NCBI GenBank assembly: GCA_937978655.1
Contig: CALJUX010000020.1
Coordinates: 124,001-188,000, forward strand
Source of the DNA: an uncultured Chromatiaceae bacterium
GTDB taxonomy: Bacteria; Pseudomonadota; Gammaproteobacteria; Enterobacterales; Alteromonadaceae
DNA length: 64,000 nt
Direction of reading: 5' to 3'
Positions 1 through 8,634 of the stretch are shown here, one piece after another. Within the stretch, counting starts at the first letter, position 1, and each line of letters opens with the position of its first letter. A model generated the notes under the pieces. That model was not told the origin of the DNA. It ran no database searches and was given only the letters and a program-made list of their open reading frames with translations. A program made the position numbers and the translations under genes.

Positions 1-312
1 ATTGCCCTGGCCAATATTCCGCAGTTTTTGCCGGAAAGCGCCACTGCCATTTTGCATGGGGTGGAAGAGAACTATCAACGCGAACACAGTGAGGTGTTTG
101 TCAGCAAACTCGACAACGAAGCACGCCGGCTGATTGCATTGGTCGACGAATGTTACGAACGTGGTATGTTGTTACTTTGTACGGCCACTACTGCGCCTGA
201 ACACTGGTATCAGGCCAGTCAGCTCAGTTTCGCTTTTGAGCGCACCGTGTCGCGCCTGTATGAAATGCAGCGCTGGACGGTGGCGGATCCGGCTTTGCAG
301 ACTGCGCCATAG
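1..312 (+). CDS. AFG1/ZapE-family ATPase, C-terminal fragment (cut by window edge)
   Basis: The reading frame is open from base 1 to the TAG at 312, so only the last 103 residues are visible. They resemble the C-terminus of the complete ZapE at 14576-15670: an ARRLIALVDECYERG block followed by SFAFERTVSRLYEMQ, which correspond to ARRFIALIDEFYERK and SFEFRRCLSRLQEMQ there. AFG1/ZapE proteins are P-loop ATPases linked to cell division or protein quality control. The ATPase motifs of this copy lie outside the window. It is therefore a second, diverged paralogue, not ZapE itself. The family call is fairly secure; the role is unknown. Confidence 0.7.
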   Translation: MALANIPQFLPESATAILHGVEENYQREHSEVFVSKLDNEARRLIALVDECYERGMLLLCTATTAPEHWYQASQLSFAFERTVSRLYEMQRWTVADPALQTAP

Positions 313-639
313 CGGCCGATTCAGTGGGGCTTTGTGTCAAAAGCGGTCATTTGCAATAAGGAAAAGGCAATGTCCGCTAAGAGTTAATTGCAGTCATCGT
401 ACGGCGACGCTATCGCTTGCCGGTACCTACGATCTCAATTAGCTAGTAGGTACGAGCAAGCGATAGCGCCGCCGTACAGAACGTTTCGCCAATGCCCACA
501 ACAGCAGCAAAGTGGTCATTTAGTTTTTTCGAATATCAGGCATCTTTAGATCTGCTTTTCGCTCATACCAGCTATTCACCGCATCAGTTGAACTGAGCTG
601 CCACTTTGGCAACCCGGCTCAAGATTCACCCGAACATCA
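313..639. other. Intergenic region with a long inverted repeat
   Basis: No credible gene. The only structure is the 32-base-arm inverted repeat at 399-477, listed separately. The flanking genes converge here (AFG1-like fragment on +, mgsA on -). Confidence 0.6.
399..477. repeat. Long imperfect inverted repeat (32-base arms)
   Basis: Bases 399-430 and 446-477 are reverse complements at 29 of 32 positions, with a 15-base loop. The arms contain GCTATCGCTTGC and GGTACCTAC or close variants. The hairpin sits between two convergent genes. There is no T-run beside the stem, so a standard intrinsic terminator is unlikely. It could be a miniature interspersed element or REP-like repeat, or a structured 3' end protecting mRNA. 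Confidence 0.6.
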
Positions 640-1074
640 TTATTTCGCCGGATCAAACCGGCGCTGGTGAGCGCTGAAATCAGGCACTGCGCGCTGATAA
701 TCGGTCTGAAACAAACTGGAATGCACAATAAAATCGGCGGTGGCTTTGTTACAGGCCACTGGGATATTCCACACCACCGCAAGGCGGATCAGCGCTTTGA
801 CGTCCGGGTCGTGTGGCTGGGAACTAAGCGGGTCCCAAAAAAACACCAGCCAGTCGATTTTTTGCTCGGCGATTAAAGCACCAATTTGCTGGTCACCGCC
901 AAGGGGCCCGCTGGCAAAACAATGCACCGGCAGCTGCAGTTTGTCGCTAATGAGCCGCCCGGTGGTGCCAGTCGCGTACAAGGTTTTGTTCTGGAAAAAA
1001 GCTGCATGCGTTGCGACCCAATCCAGCAGTTCAGCTTTTTTACCGTCGTGGGCAATCAGGGCGATAGATTTCAT
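640..1074 (-). CDS. mgsA: Methylglyoxal synthase
   Basis: This 144-residue enzyme converts dihydroxyacetone phosphate to methylglyoxal, a bypass of lower glycolysis used when sugar phosphates accumulate. The family core is intact: [11 protein letters not shown] near residue 33, [11 protein letters not shown] with the catalytic Asp61, and [18 protein letters not shown] with His88 and Asp91. An upstream in-frame start would add 24 residues without family similarity. The ATG at 1074 has an AAGG sequence just before it and matches the family N-terminus (KSIALIAHD), so I chose it. Its 5' side is the hairpin-rich block at 1110-1375. Confidence 0.95.
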   Translation of the reverse strand: MKSIALIAHDGKKAELLDWVATHAAFFQNKTLYATGTTGRLISDKLQLPVHCFASGPLGGDQQIGALIAEQKIDWLVFFWDPLSSQPHDPDVKALIRLAVVWNIPVACNKATADFIVHSSLFQTDYQRAVPDFSAHQRRFDPAK

Positions 1075-1132
1075 AAGGTTCCTTTGCGCTACATTTGTGA
1101 TTGAAGATACACCATCACGAAAAGCTGTGGAT

Positions 1133-1375
1133 AGGGTAAGCGCCATGGATGGTGCGCATCACGGAAAAGCTCTGGGTACCACGTACTGGGTACCACGTAC
1201 CTGCATTTTCCATTCGCAGAGCGAATGGTGCTCATCAGGCGAAACGCCAAACTGTTGGCGTTTCGAAATCCCAGCTTCGCTGTACCGTACTTCCTGTACA
1301 TAAAAAATTGCCAGGAGCAATTTTTAACAACGCGAAGCGTTGGCCCGTAGGGTAAGCGCCATGGATGGTGCGCAT
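1133..1375. repeat. Element bounded by 27-base direct repeats and filled with short hairpins
   Basis: The same 27 bases (AGGGTAAGCGCCATGGATGG followed by TGCGCAT) occur at 1133-1159 and 1349-1375. Between them lie a perfect 14-base tandem repeat at 1173-1200 (TGGGTACCACGTAC twice) and these perfect stem-loops: 1210-1228 (8 bp), 1240-1265 (11 bp), 1272-1282 (4 bp), 1281-1300 (5 bp), 1303-1325 (9 bp) and 1328-1342 (6 bp). Loops are 3-5 bases in all but the 1281-1300 hairpin, whose loop is 10. The CATCACG(G)AAAAGCT sequence is also duplicated at 1113 and 1157. This looks like a mosaic extragenic repeat or a structured RNA leader of mgsA. Confidence 0.65.
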
Positions 1376-1399
1376 AAAAAAAGCCCGGCAAAGCCGGGC
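1376..1399 (-). terminator. Rho-independent terminator of ilvC
   Basis: The stem GCCCGGC/GCCGGGC (1383-1389 and 1393-1399) has a 3-base loop. Read on the minus strand it is followed by a run of seven T. It lies about 80 bases beyond the ilvC stop codon. Confidence 0.9.
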
Positions 1400-1478
1400 A
1401 AACAACCAAGGTCCACGTAAAAAACTCAGTTGGGGTTGGCTGCGCTATTTCAGCGCTGCCCATTCAAACGCTTGATAC

Positions 1479-2960
1479 TTAAGCGCTGACTACAATCCGC
1501 TTCATCGCGGTCATATAACCCCGTAATTTCTTGCCAACGATTTCCACCGGATGATTACGGATGGCTTCGTTTACTTCAATCAACCGCACGTTATCGACAC
1601 CGTTGCTGGCTGAGGCTAAACCTTTGCCCAGCAGTTCAGGGCTGATGTGGTTCACCAGGTCGCGCAGCATTGGCACTGCGGCGTTGGCAAACAGATAGTT
1701 ACCGTATTCTGCCGTGTCGCTGATCACCACGTTCATCTCATACAGACGTTTACGGGCAATAGTGTTCGCAATCAGTGGCGTCTCATGCAGCGACTCGTAA
1801 TACGCTGATTCTTCGACAATACCGGCTTCAACCATGGTATCAAACGCCAGCTCAACACCCGCTTTCACCATCGCGACTAACAAAATCGCGCGGTCGAAAT
1901 AATCCTGTTCAGCAATCTGCTCGCTCGATACCGGTGCATTTTCAAAACCGCTTTGACGGGTTTCTTCGCGCCAGCCGAGCAGCTGTTTATCGTCGTTGGC
2001 CCAGTCCGCCATCATCGTCTCAGAGAACTTGCCAGAGATGATGTCGTCCATGTGCTTGGCAAACAGCGGCTGCAGAATGCCTTTTAATTGTTCAGCCAAA
2101 TCATAGGCTTTGATTTTCGCCGGGTTCGACAGACGGTCCATCATGTTGGTGATGCCACCGTGCTTCAGCGCCTCGGTAATCGTTTCCCAGCCAAACTGAA
2201 TCAGCTTGGCAGCAAAACCGGCTTCATAACCATCGGCAACCAGTTTGTCGTACGCCAGAATCGCGCCGGTCTGTAACATGCCGCACAGAATGGTCTGCTC
2301 GCCCATCAAATCTGATTTCACTTCCGCCACAAAGCTGGATTCCAGCACGCCGGCACGGTCGCCGCCGGTAGCAGAGGCATAGGCTTTGGCGATCGCCAGG
2401 CCGTTGCCGTTCGGGTCGTTTTCCGGATGTACCGCAATCAGCGTCGGTACACCAAAACCGCGTTTGTATTCTTCGCGTACTTCAGTGCCCGGGCACTTCG
2501 GCGCCACCATGATAACGGTGATGTCTTTGCGGATTTGCGTGCCTTCTTCAACGATATTAAAACCGTGCGAATAAGCCAGCGTTGCGCCTTGTTTCATCAG
2601 CGGCATCACCGCTTTGACGACTGAAGTATGTTGTTTGTCCGGCGTCAGGTTCAGTACCAGGTCAGCCGTTGGGATTAATTCTTCGTAAGTGCCTACCGTG
2701 AAACCATTTTCGCTGGCCTGCAGGAAAGATTTACGTTTTTGCGCAATAGCGTCAGCACGCAGTGCATAAGAGATGTTCACCCCAGAATCGCGCATGTTCA
2801 GGCCCTGGTTTAAACCCTGAGCGCCACAGCCAACGATGACTACTTTCCAACCTTTGATAAAGTTACAACCGTCAGCAAACTCTTCTTTTTGCATAAAACG
2901 GCATTTGCCCAGCTGCTTTAACTGCTGGCGTAAGTTCAGTGTGTTGAAATAATTAGCCAT
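1479..2960 (-). CDS. ilvC: Ketol-acid reductoisomerase (class II)
   Basis: This enzyme catalyses the NADPH-dependent isomeroreduction of acetolactate and acetohydroxybutyrate in valine, leucine and isoleucine synthesis. At 493 residues it is the long class II form typical of enterobacteria and relatives. The dinucleotide-binding motif [15 protein letters not shown] sits near residue 40, and the duplicated knotted C-terminal domain is complete. The open frame extends upstream to 3125, but the family begins [14 protein letters not shown]. The ATG at 2960 has an AGGAT ribosome site, so I chose it. It is divergent from ilvY, its likely activator. Confidence 0.97.
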   Translation of the reverse strand: MANYFNTLNLRQQLKQLGKCRFMQKEEFADGCNFIKGWKVVIVGCGAQGLNQGLNMRDSGVNISYALRADAIAQKRKSFLQASENGFTVGTYEELIPTADLVLNLTPDKQHTSVVKAVMPLMKQGATLAYSHGFNIVEEGTQIRKDITVIMVAPKCPGTEVREEYKRGFGVPTLIAVHPENDPNGNGLAIAKAYASATGGDRAGVLESSFVAEVKSDLMGEQTILCGMLQTGAILAYDKLVADGYEAGFAAKLIQFGWETITEALKHGGITNMMDRLSNPAKIKAYDLAEQLKGILQPLFAKHMDDIISGKFSETMMADWANDDKQLLGWREETRQSGFENAPVSSEQIAEQDYFDRAILLVAMVKAGVELAFDTMVEAGIVEESAYYESLHETPLIANTIARKRLYEMNVVISDTAEYGNYLFANAAVPMLRDLVNHISPELLGKGLASASNGVDNVRLIEVNEAIRNHPVEIVGKKLRGYMTAMKRIVVSA

Positions 2961-3086
2961 GTGTCGATCCTGAAAATTCTGATTTGCCGATCCGGTCATG
3001 CAACAAGCACTATGGGAACTTTGGCAGAACAACGCTCTGTGCGCTGTTTTGATAAAGCCAGCATAGGCCACTGGTTTCATTGCGTG

Positions 3087-3149
3087 AAGTGATATATTCT
3101 CAAAACAGTATTTCACTTTTTGCAATTAAGAATCTGCAATCGACAGATT
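3087..3149. promoter_or_regulatory. ilvC/ilvY divergent control region with two inverted repeats
   Basis: Two perfect inverted repeats lie in the 205-base gap: AAGTGA/TCACTT (3087-3092 and 3113-3118) and AATCTG/CAGATT (3131-3136 and 3144-3149). The second overlaps a repeated TGCAAT sequence. LysR regulators such as IlvY bind paired sites between divergent promoters, so these are plausible IlvY operators. The assignment is inferred from position and symmetry. Confidence 0.45.
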
Positions 3150-3165
3150 GTAGCGAAGGAATCTG

Positions 3166-4062
3166 ATGGATATCCGCAGCGCGCAGCTATACCTGCATCT
3201 GGCCAGCAGCCTGAATTTCAGTAAAACCAGTGAACAGCTCTATGTGTCGCCGTCGACGCTGACGCGTATTATTCAGCGCCTCGAAGATGATTTAGGCGTG
3301 CAGTTATTTAGCCGTGACAAAAGGTCGGTCCGGTTAACCCCGGCTGGCGTGCGTTTTCAGCAGTTTGTGAAGCAGTACCTGGCTGACTGGCATCAGCTGC
3401 AGGTTGATTTGTCATTAACCTCAGACGCGCTGCAAGGCGAGATCCGGCTGTTTTGTACTGTCACCGCCAGCTACAGCCATCTGCCGGCCATTCTGGATAA
3501 ATTCCGCCTGCTCTGCCCGAAAGCCGAAATCAGCCTGACCACCGGTGACGCCGCGCTGGCGCTCGATAAAGTCAAAAACGACGAAGCGGATATTGCACTG
3601 GCGGTGTACCCGCCGAATTTACCGCTGAATATCGCTTTTGCCAGTATCGCAAAATTACCGCTGCAGCTGATAGCGCCGGTGATCCCCTGTAAGGTCAATG
3701 ATTTACTCAATGATGCGGCACCAGACTGGGACAAAATTCCGCTGATCGTGCCGGAACATGGCCCGGCGCGCAGCCGCCTCGATGCCTGGTTAAAACATCA
3801 GGGCATCACACCGAATATCGTCGCCAAAGTAGAAGGCCACGAAGCCATGGTCAGTATGGTGGCGCTGGGCACTGGTGTCGCGATTGCGCCCGATCCTGTG
3901 GTGCAACACAGCCCGGTGCGCGACCGGGTGCGCGTGCTGGCGCTGGATTATCAGTTCAGCCCTTTTGATTTGGGTATCTGTATGCAATCCAAACGCCTGC
4001 ACGAACCGCTGATGCGCGCCTTCTGGCAAGTCGCCTCAGGTGGCCCGGCCCTGCAGCAATAA
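3166..4062 (+). CDS. ilvY: LysR-type activator of ilvC
   Basis: This 298-residue LysR regulator has an N-terminal winged helix-turn-helix (about residues 1-60, with LYVSPSTLTRIIQRLEDDLG) and a periplasmic-binding-like effector domain. Sequence blocks such as VTASYSHLPAILDKFR, LTTGDAALALDKV and GHEAMVSMVALGTGVAI are characteristic of IlvY. IlvY senses acetolactate or acetohydroxybutyrate and activates ilvC. Its divergent position next to ilvC supports this. The last 27 bases overlap the 3' end of the convergent exporter permease gene. Confidence 0.93.
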   Translation: MDIRSAQLYLHLASSLNFSKTSEQLYVSPSTLTRIIQRLEDDLGVQLFSRDKRSVRLTPAGVRFQQFVKQYLADWHQLQVDLSLTSDALQGEIRLFCTVTASYSHLPAILDKFRLLCPKAEISLTTGDAALALDKVKNDEADIALAVYPPNLPLNIAFASIAKLPLQLIAPVIPCKVNDLLNDAAPDWDKIPLIVPEHGPARSRLDAWLKHQGITPNIVAKVEGHEAMVSMVALGTGVAIAPDPVVQHSPVRDRVRVLALDYQFSPFDLGICMQSKRLHEPLMRAFWQVASGGPALQQ

Positions 4063-6447
4063 GGCGATTGGTTTTTGCAACAAGCGTAGCGCCGGCAACA
4101 CTGTGGCCAGCAACACCAGACCCAGCAGCAGCGCCAGCGCCGGTAACACAGCGCTGTGCTGAAACACCGGCGCCCCTAATTTGCCGCTGAGCCAGGGTGA
4201 AAGCCATGCCGCCAGCAGCACACAGACCGGCAGGCTTAACAGTAATAACCCGAGCTGATGGCCACATAAGCGGCTGATTAGACCCGGCACTGTGGCACCG
4301 ACCGCTAGTTTGGTTGCCAGTACACTTTGCTCGAGCAGCAGCTGGGTTTTCAGCTGATAATACAAACTTAACGCGGCAAGCCAACTAATCACCCCGGCTA
4401 ACAGCAACGAGATGCGGGCAAAAATCCAATAAGGTTCATTCATTTGCTCTAGCTGTTTGGCCAAAGTGCCTTGGTAACTGATGTCTAAATCCTGGCCTTG
4501 CCGGTCGGCCCAGTCTTCCAAAGCACTGCTGACTGCATCGACCAATTCGGGCGCCGTCGTAACCGTCAGATACAAATGCGGGCCCCAGCCGTTGGGTTTC
4601 AGTTGGGTATAGATCATCGGCATGGGCGCCGCTGCCACACCGCGATGCGGTAAGTTTTTCACCACTCCGCGAATTTGTACCCGAACTTCGAAGGGCGCCA
4701 TGTAACTCAGTGTACTGCCTGGTAAATCGGTATAAGTCTGGCCAGGCTCCAGCAACCGATCCGCTAATGCCCGATTAATCACTATTCCATCAGTGTCTGT
4801 TGCAGCATCACCCGCTAACAGCTCAGCACCCAATAATTGCAGATAATTGCTGCTGGCCTGCACACTGCCGACAAATATCTCAAGGCTATGACCAGCGACT
4901 GTCGTCGTCAGTTTTCGTTCTTCAGGCTCAGTAAAGGGCACAGACAATGCAATTTGACTTGGAGTATAAATCCCAAATTCACCACGCTGCAGCTTCGCAT
5001 CAGGCTGAATGCCTGGGTTTAATCGCAACTGCAGCTCCTCGAATGGCACCCAGCGGCTGATGATTTTTTCCTGTTGCAACAATTGGAACTGTAACGACAA
5101 TGCCAGCACCAGCGCCAGACCAGCAAAACTCAGCTGTAGCACTTGCTGCGCCATGGCAAGCCTTTGCTGCAATAAGTTGCGCTGGCCCTGACGATTGCGG
5201 AACATCTGGGCGCGTCGCAACAGCCACAGCAGTGGCAACTGACTGCATAATAATAAAAATACACTCAGCACCAGGATTGCAATCGCCATGTGTCCCCAAT
5301 CAAACGGCACACCGGCGCTGCCAAAATACTGCTGATAAACCCGTAAACCGGATAACAACGTCGTCCCCTGCCAATACAGCATCCCACCTATGGCCAAAGC
5401 TGCACACCAAAGCGGCAGCTGCTCCAGCGCCAGTTGCTGGCTTAACTGCAGACTGCGGGCACCCAACACCTGGCGCATCCCCATTTCATGCTGGCGCTGC
5501 ACCAGCTGACCGATCAGGCAAAATACCAGGTTGATAGCCACCACAGCGCCGCATAGCAGCGTCAGGCAACACAGCAACCAGAATTGCTGCAATAAGTCGG
5601 CACGTTGTTCAGGAAACAGTTCTATGCCAGGAATAATGTCGGCCTGATGTTTATCTTCAATCATTTTAAAGTCTTGCAGGCCCTGCCATTCGACCGGTGT
5701 GGCATCATAGTTTTTGCTCAGCGTGGTTAAATCAGCTCCCGTTTTATGCTGAATAAAACCAATGCTATCGGGCAGATTTTCAGTCATTGCCAATGCTTTC
5801 GGGCCAGGCCCCTTGCTGACATCATGGCCTTTATCACTGTCCAGTAATGACAAAAACCGGTCATCCCAGGGCAACCACAAACCCGGTCGTTGTTCGCTAA
5901 AACGGTCCATAGCAGGCGGTAACACCGCCGCGACCAGATAGCGTTTATCACTGTTACGCACCAGCACTTCCAGCCCCTGAATTTCTGGTTTGCCCAATAG
6001 TTGCCATAACCAATGACTCAGATAAACCTGTTGCGATTGACCGGCTTGTTGTGAAAAGAATGGAGTTTTAAGCCCCAGCACTTCTGGTAGATTTTCGCTG
6101 TAAAACATCAGCTGTGTGCGGTCGATATTCTGTTCGGCGATTCGTAACTCACTAGGTCTAAAACGGGCAATGGCCAGCTCCACCACCTCTGGTTGCTGCT
6201 TTAACCGGTACAGCTCCGCATTACTAACGAGCCGATAACGACCTTGTGGGTCGGTGCGGTGCACAGTCGCCACTAAATCTGCCGGCTGCGCCCAGCCCGG
6301 TAGCGGTGTGCGCAGCTGTGGTCCTAATTGCAGCAGTAACAACAATAAGGCACTGAAACAGCCAAGGCCTAGCGCCAGTAAACTCCATTGCAGGCGCTGG
6401 CCACGCCATAAGCGCCAGCCAAACTTCAGTGTGAACAACATCTGCAT
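4036..6447 (-). CDS. FtsX/MacB-type ABC transporter permease (two-repeat, 803 aa)
   Basis: This large inner-membrane permease belongs to the type VII (mechanotransmission, MacB/FtsX) ABC family. It has an N-terminal membrane segment near residues 18-40, a long periplasmic region, and a membrane cluster from about 287 to 410. The arrangement then repeats, with a final cluster from about 670 to 800. It lacks a fused ATPase; the separate ATPase gene upstream ends in a TGATG overlap with this start. This architecture is seen in peptide exporters that work from the periplasmic side, for example MacAB and the Dar transporter. The substrate is unknown; the small peptide gene at 8635 is a candidate. 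Confidence 0.82.
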   Translation of the reverse strand: MQMLFTLKFGWRLWRGQRLQWSLLALGLGCFSALLLLLLQLGPQLRTPLPGWAQPADLVATVHRTDPQGRYRLVSNAELYRLKQQPEVVELAIARFRPSELRIAEQNIDRTQLMFYSENLPEVLGLKTPFFSQQAGQSQQVYLSHWLWQLLGKPEIQGLEVLVRNSDKRYLVAAVLPPAMDRFSEQRPGLWLPWDDRFLSLLDSDKGHDVSKGPGPKALAMTENLPDSIGFIQHKTGADLTTLSKNYDATPVEWQGLQDFKMIEDKHQADIIPGIELFPEQRADLLQQFWLLCCLTLLCGAVVAINLVFCLIGQLVQRQHEMGMRQVLGARSLQLSQQLALEQLPLWCAALAIGGMLYWQGTTLLSGLRVYQQYFGSAGVPFDWGHMAIAILVLSVFLLLCSQLPLLWLLRRAQMFRNRQGQRNLLQQRLAMAQQVLQLSFAGLALVLALSLQFQLLQQEKIISRWVPFEELQLRLNPGIQPDAKLQRGEFGIYTPSQIALSVPFTEPEERKLTTTVAGHSLEIFVGSVQASSNYLQLLGAELLAGDAATDTDGIVINRALADRLLEPGQTYTDLPGSTLSYMAPFEVRVQIRGVVKNLPHRGVAAAPMPMIYTQLKPNGWGPHLYLTVTTAPELVDAVSSALEDWADRQGQDLDISYQGTLAKQLEQMNEPYWIFARISLLLAGVISWLAALSLYYQLKTQLLLEQSVLATKLAVGATVPGLISRLCGHQLGLLLLSLPVCVLLAAWLSPWLSGKLGAPVFQHSAVLPALALLLGLVLLATVLPALRLLQKPIALLLQGRAT

Positions 6448-7235
6448 CAGCCTGCCCTCTGCTGAGCCGCTGCCATATTCACTGATGCTGCACTAGTTGG
6501 CTGTGTTGCTGTGACCTGCTCTGATGCTGTTGCGACAAACTGGCCATCAGCCAGATACAAACGGCGCTGCGCTCTTGCTGCCAGCTGCGGGTCATGTGTC
6601 ACCATCAGCACGGTCGCGCCATCCTGGTGCAACCTGGTCAACAGGTTCATCACAATCTCGGCACTTTGCGAATCCAGGTTACCGGTCGGTTCATCTGCCA
6701 ATAACAAACTGGGGTTAGTAATGAGCGCCCGCGCTATCGCCACCCGTTGTTGCTGACCGCCGGATAACTGTTCCGGATAAGCGTCCAGCTTGTCAGAAAG
6801 CTCCACCTGCGTCAGCACTTGCGCTGCGCGGCTGCGGTAGTCGGCCGCTTTGACGCCGGCTAAATAACGCAGCGGTAAACTGACATTCTCCGCCACTGTC
6901 ATGCTGCTGATGAGGTTAAAGTTCTGAAAAATCCAGCCAATATGCCGGTTACGCAACACACTGTGCTGATAAGCCGATAAACCCGGCACCGACTGACCAA
7001 GCAGCAAATACTCACCAACCGAAAAGCTGTCGAGTAAACCAATGATGGATAACAAGGTCGATTTACCACTGCCGGAGCGGCCTTCAATCGCGACAAACTC
7101 GCCGCGTGTCACGCGAAAATCCAAAGCCTGTAACACCGGCAGTTGCAGCTTGCCCTGAGTAAACACCTTTGAAGCCTGCCGGATGTCAATGAGGGTTTCC
7201 GCCTGATGGGTTGGTGTGTTATTGGCTTCAGCCAT
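6447..7235 (-). CDS. ABC transporter ATP-binding protein (MacB/LolD-type)
   Basis: This 262-residue cytoplasmic ATPase has Walker A GRSGSGKST near residue 52, a Q-loop (IFQNFN), the signature LSGGQQQRVAIARAL and Walker B LLLADEPTGNLDS, typical of the MacB/LolD/FtsE subfamily. The ATG at 7235 follows a GGAGGA ribosome site and overlaps the end of the adaptor gene by 8 bases. A longer frame start at 7253 lacks such support. The stop overlaps the permease start as TGATG, so the three exporter genes are translationally coupled. Confidence 0.88.
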   Translation of the reverse strand: MAEANNTPTHQAETLIDIRQASKVFTQGKLQLPVLQALDFRVTRGEFVAIEGRSGSGKSTLLSIIGLLDSFSVGEYLLLGQSVPGLSAYQHSVLRNRHIGWIFQNFNLISSMTVAENVSLPLRYLAGVKAADYRSRAAQVLTQVELSDKLDAYPEQLSGGQQQRVAIARALITNPSLLLADEPTGNLDSQSAEIVMNLLTRLHQDGATVLMVTHDPQLAARAQRRLYLADGQFVATASEQVTATQPTSAASVNMAAAQQRAG

Positions 7236-8487
7236 TGAGGTCCTCCGGTGCAATCACTTCGTTGTTTAACAGTGCCGCCGGCACCTGCAATAAAATTTGT
7301 TCACCGGCTTTCACGCCATCTAACAGCTGCATTTGTTTTGGCGTCAGACCGCCGATCAGCACTTCGCGGCGCTGATATTGTTCGCTGGTAGCATTCCAGA
7401 CAAACACTGCCTGGCGTTGTTGTGGTTTTTGAATGTAGGAAGCGCGGTCGCTGAGTAGCGTCTGCTGTTGGGTCCCGACATTGATATCGGCTTTCACTTC
7501 AATATTGGCGCGGGCGGTATCCGGCAGCTCACTTAACAATGCCACATCGACCCGTAAAAAATTGTCTACCACATTCGGCGACACCCAGCTGACTTCACCG
7601 AGCATCGGTTTGCCTTTGATATTCAGCGTCACCGCCTGGCCGGGCTTCACTAAAGCGGCATCGACCGCACCGATTTTAAGCTCCGCTAATAATTGCCCGG
7701 GCTCAGCTACTTGCCCCAGTGCTTGCCCTGCGACCACCTGACTACCGGGTTTTAAGCTTTCATCCAGCGCAATCAGCTGGCCGCTGATTTCGCTGCTGAC
7801 GGCCAACGCCAGTACATCCTGTTTGGCGATATCCCGTTGTTTTTCTGCCCGTTGCCGGTTGAGCTCTGCCGCAGCAAGCCGGTTTTGGCTGGATTTAGCA
7901 AAGCCTTTGAGCTTCTCTTCGGCCAGCAGCACTTTTTGTTTGGCCTGCGTCAGCAACGCCTCGCTTTGGGCAAAATCCAGTGCTGAAATAATTTGCTGGC
8001 GAAACAGCTCTTGTTTGGCAGCCAGTTGGCTTTGCAACAGCTGCTGCTCGGCCTTGGCCAGTTGTAAATCATGCCGCAGTTGCAGCTGCTCTTGTTCCAG
8101 CTGTTGCTGCAGCAATAAAGATTCAGCCTGCTGTGCTTGTAATGCCAGCTCCTGCTCTTCCAGCTGACGCTGTAATTTTGGATTCACCAGCTGCAAAATC
8201 GGCTGGCCGGCCTCAAGCATCGCGCCGGGCCTTTGCGCCAGCTGCAGCACCCGGCCTTCAGTCATTGCGATCAGGCTTTGCACTTTTTTCGGCACTAAAA
8301 CGCCGAACGAACTGACCGTATGGTTAAAAAAATTTTTACTAACTATTGCTGACGAATGATCAGTTGCATGTCGGGCCGGCATATATGTAATAACTAATAA
8401 TATGATCAAAGATATGACTGATAGGCCAACCACCAAAATAAGATAACGACCTTTAGCCTTGTGGGAAATATCTACAGGAATTTCCAT
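7228..8487 (-). CDS. HlyD/MacA-type periplasmic adaptor of the ABC exporter
   Basis: This 419-residue membrane fusion protein has one N-terminal membrane anchor (about residues 15-36), a biotinyl-lipoyl-like segment (GRVLQLAQRPGAMLEAGQPI), a long Gln/Leu-rich coiled coil (about 110-210) and a C-terminal beta-barrel/membrane-proximal part. Such adaptors join an inner-membrane ABC pump to an outer-membrane channel of the TolC type. No outer-membrane partner gene is next to it, so TolC is probably shared. It is first in the adaptor-ATPase-permease operon and lies 147 bases downstream of the peptide gene. Confidence 0.85.
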   Translation of the reverse strand: MEIPVDISHKAKGRYLILVVGLSVISLIILLVITYMPARHATDHSSAIVSKNFFNHTVSSFGVLVPKKVQSLIAMTEGRVLQLAQRPGAMLEAGQPILQLVNPKLQRQLEEQELALQAQQAESLLLQQQLEQEQLQLRHDLQLAKAEQQLLQSQLAAKQELFRQQIISALDFAQSEALLTQAKQKVLLAEEKLKGFAKSSQNRLAAAELNRQRAEKQRDIAKQDVLALAVSSEISGQLIALDESLKPGSQVVAGQALGQVAEPGQLLAELKIGAVDAALVKPGQAVTLNIKGKPMLGEVSWVSPNVVDNFLRVDVALLSELPDTARANIEVKADINVGTQQQTLLSDRASYIQKPQQRQAVFVWNATSEQYQRREVLIGGLTPKQMQLLDGVKAGEQILLQVPAALLNNEVIAPEDLNG

Positions 8488-8598
8488 TTCGATAACCTAC
8501 TCAAATTGCCATGATCCTATTCTCGGGCATGCATCAACGTTATTCTAACAGTCTTTTTGCCAACAAAAATTTGAGAAACCTGCCCCAAAATTATTCTA

Positions 8599-8624
8599 GT
8601 TGCGGGCTAGATACAGCCCACAAC
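8599..8624 (-). terminator. Hairpin between the peptide gene and the exporter operon
   Basis: A 10-bp stem with one G-T pair (8599-8608 and 8615-8624, loop 6) lies just after the peptide stop codon. On the minus strand it is followed by an A/T-rich stretch rather than a clean T-run. It may be a weak terminator or attenuator that lets the peptide gene be expressed above the exporter. Confidence 0.5.
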
Positions 8625-8634
8625 CAGTAATCTT

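Larger units (their letters stand above)
1075..1478. other. Intergenic block between mgsA and ilvC, rich in repeats and hairpins
   Basis: About 400 bases without a credible gene. A long open frame on the minus strand runs through it, but its sequence is dictated by palindromes. The block holds a 27-base direct repeat in two copies, a 14-base tandem duplication, a row of short perfect hairpins and the ilvC terminator, each listed separately. Confidence 0.7.

Noticed and set aside
1200..1345. Possible CRISPR array
   Set aside because: The stem-loops differ in sequence from each other and there are no equal-length repeats with unique spacers; no cas genes nearby.
1089..1463. 124-codon open frame on the minus strand between mgsA and ilvC
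   Set aside because: It runs straight through the direct repeats, hairpins and the ilvC terminator; its composition is set by the palindromes and it has no family resemblance.
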